Part shown: positions 63,153-64,000 of the stretch, piece after piece | How the letters are laid out: each line of letters starts with the position of its first letter | How positions within the stretch are numbered: the first letter of the stretch is position 1 | Assembly: GCA_013822765.1 (NCBI GenBank) | Contig: PNKY01000004.1 | Span: 310,001-374,000, forward strand | Length of the DNA: 64,000 nt | Source of the DNA: Rhodospirillum sp. | GTDB lineage: Bacteria; Pseudomonadota; Alphaproteobacteria; Dongiales; Dongiaceae | Direction: 5' to 3' | The notes under the pieces: model-generated | Told to the model about the DNA's origin: nothing | Seen by the model: only the letters and a program-made list of their open reading frames with translations | Databases searched by the model: none | Program-made: the position numbers and the translations under genes

Positions 63153-64000
63153 ATGCTGGGATCCCGCGCAGAGACTGGGCCAGGGCAGACGCCGCGCTAT
63201 GCGCGGCCGAAGGCATTGGACGAGGCTCTGCAGCTGCGCGAATCGGGCGCCCAGATCGTCGCCGGCGGCACCGATTTCTATCCCGCCCGGGTGGGCAAGC
63301 CGCTCTATGACCGCGACGTCGGCTGCGTCCTCGACTTGACGGCGGTGCGCGAGCTGCGCGGCATCCGCGAGGAGGTGGCGCAGTTCCGCATCGGCGCGCT
63401 GACCAGCTGGACCGCGATCGCCGAAGCGTCGCTGCCCGCGCAGTTCTATTGCCTGCAGGCCGCCGCGCGCGAGGTCGGCGGGCGGCAGATCCAGAATCGC
63501 GGCACCATCGGCGGCAACCTGTGCAATGCCTCGCCGGCGGCCGACGGCGTGCCGGCCCTGTTGGCTCTCGGCGCGGAGATCGAATTGGTCAGCCGCGGCG
63601 GCAAACGGCGGCTGGCGCTGTCGGACTTCATCCTCGGCCCGCGCAAGATCGCCCTGCGCCCGGACGAGATCGCGTCTGCCCTCCTGATCCCCAAACCCAA
63701 AGGCGCGGCGCACAGCAGCTTCGTCAAGCTCGGCGCCCGCAAGTATCTCGTCATCTCCATCGTGATGGCCGCGGGCTACCTCGACGTGGTCGGCAGCCGG
63801 ATCGTAGAGGCGCGCGTCGCGGTCGGCTCGTGCTCGCCGGTCGCGCTGCGTCTGCCGGCGCTGGAAGCGGCCTTGAAGGGCGAGGTCGCGATCTCCAACC
63901 TCGCGCGGCTGGTGAAGCCGGAACACCTGGCGCCGCTGGCGCCGATCGACGACGTGCGCGCCAGCGCGGATTACCGCGCGGAAGCGGCGCTGGTGGCGGT
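63153..64000 (+). CDS. Molybdenum-hydroxylase FAD subunit (CoxM-like), 5' part
   Basis: The frame opens at ATG 63153 and runs to the window end, 282 codons. It is the FAD-binding medium subunit of the xanthine dehydrogenase family: QIVAGGTDFYPARVGKP is the pyrophosphate loop, and NRGTIGGNLCNASPAADGVPALLALGAEIEL is the second FAD signature. It passes electrons from iron-sulfur clusters to FAD. CGGGAGCCGGGG lies upstream. The iron-sulfur and molybdopterin subunits would be expected downstream, outside the window. Substrate unknown. Confidence 0.9.
   Translation, partial: MLGSRAETGPGQTPRYARPKALDEALQLRESGAQIVAGGTDFYPARVGKPLYDRDVGCVLDLTAVRELRGIREEVAQFRIGALTSWTAIAEASLPAQFYCLQAAAREVGGRQIQNRGTIGGNLCNASPAADGVPALLALGAEIELVSRGGKRRLALSDFILGPRKIALRPDEIASALLIPKPKGAAHSSFVKLGARKYLVISIVMAAGYLDVVGSRIVEARVAVGSCSPVALRLPALEAALKGEVAISNLARLVKPEHLAPLAPIDDVRASADYRAEAALVA

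Overview
The window is about 64 kb of high-GC DNA from an alphaproteobacterium. The evidence for this is a pcaDCHGB operon with a divergent pcaQ (the layout known from Agrobacterium and Sinorhizobium), glutathione-dependent formaldehyde oxidation (gfa-frmA-fghA), three sugar-type ABC systems, a TRAP transporter and orphan CheY-like receivers. I see no rRNA, tRNA, CRISPR array, integrase or insertion sequence. Base composition looks uniform, so this reads as ordinary chromosome of a metabolically versatile heterotroph. Genus cannot be fixed from the sequence.

Layout. 0-5.3 kb: the end of an unrecognised gene (leaves the window), a membrane acyltransferase, an APC permease and an unrecognised membrane coiled-coil protein. 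5.3-11.8 kb: a polyol island with an AraC regulator, ABC binding protein, two permeases, a 71-residue membrane protein, a sorbitol/xylitol-type dehydrogenase and an SDR, but no ATPase. 11.8-14.2 kb: divergent Mur ligase (Mpl/MurC-like) and LD-carboxypeptidase, i.e. murein recycling. 14.2-23 kb: aromatic island with pcaDCHGB, pcaQ, a TRAP transporter and pobA; together they take up 4-hydroxybenzoate or protocatechuate and convert it to 3-oxoadipate. 23-30.5 kb: DMT exporter, MgtC/DUF4010 protein, small lipoprotein, pentapeptide protein, GST, LacI regulator, receiver, chemoreceptor. 30.9-40.3 kb: LacI regulator, complete sugar ABC transporter, a membrane/ATP-grasp fusion, D-lyxose isomerase and PfkB kinase. 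40.3-46.8 kb: receiver, TetR-controlled RND pump, exported dienelactone hydrolase.

46.9-58.2 kb: a peptidoglycan amino-sugar island. One strand carries murQ, a lipoprotein-type ABC binding protein, two permeases, a Gfo/Idh oxidoreductase and an ABC ATPase. The other carries a BadF-type amino-sugar kinase, a GntR regulator, a SIS-type glucosamine-6-phosphate deaminase and nagA. The set gives a PTS-free route from MurNAc/GlcNAc to fructose-6-phosphate. 57.5-64 kb: cutC, a PP2C-like phosphatase, gfa-frmA-fghA, nicotinamidase, and the start of a molybdenum-hydroxylase FAD subunit preceded by a perfect 22-bp palindrome.

The points I rate highest are: a PcaQ-type operator repeated, with the same internal spacing, in front of pcaD/pcaQ and in front of the TRAP transporter; a LacI-type operator overlapping a near-ideal promoter of its own gene and echoed upstream of the ABC operon; the membrane-ATP-grasp fusion; the amino-sugar island with an embedded Gfo/Idh enzyme; stem-loops just after the binding-protein gene in all three ABC operons; and five convergent gene pairs that each share a single CTAG as both stop codons.
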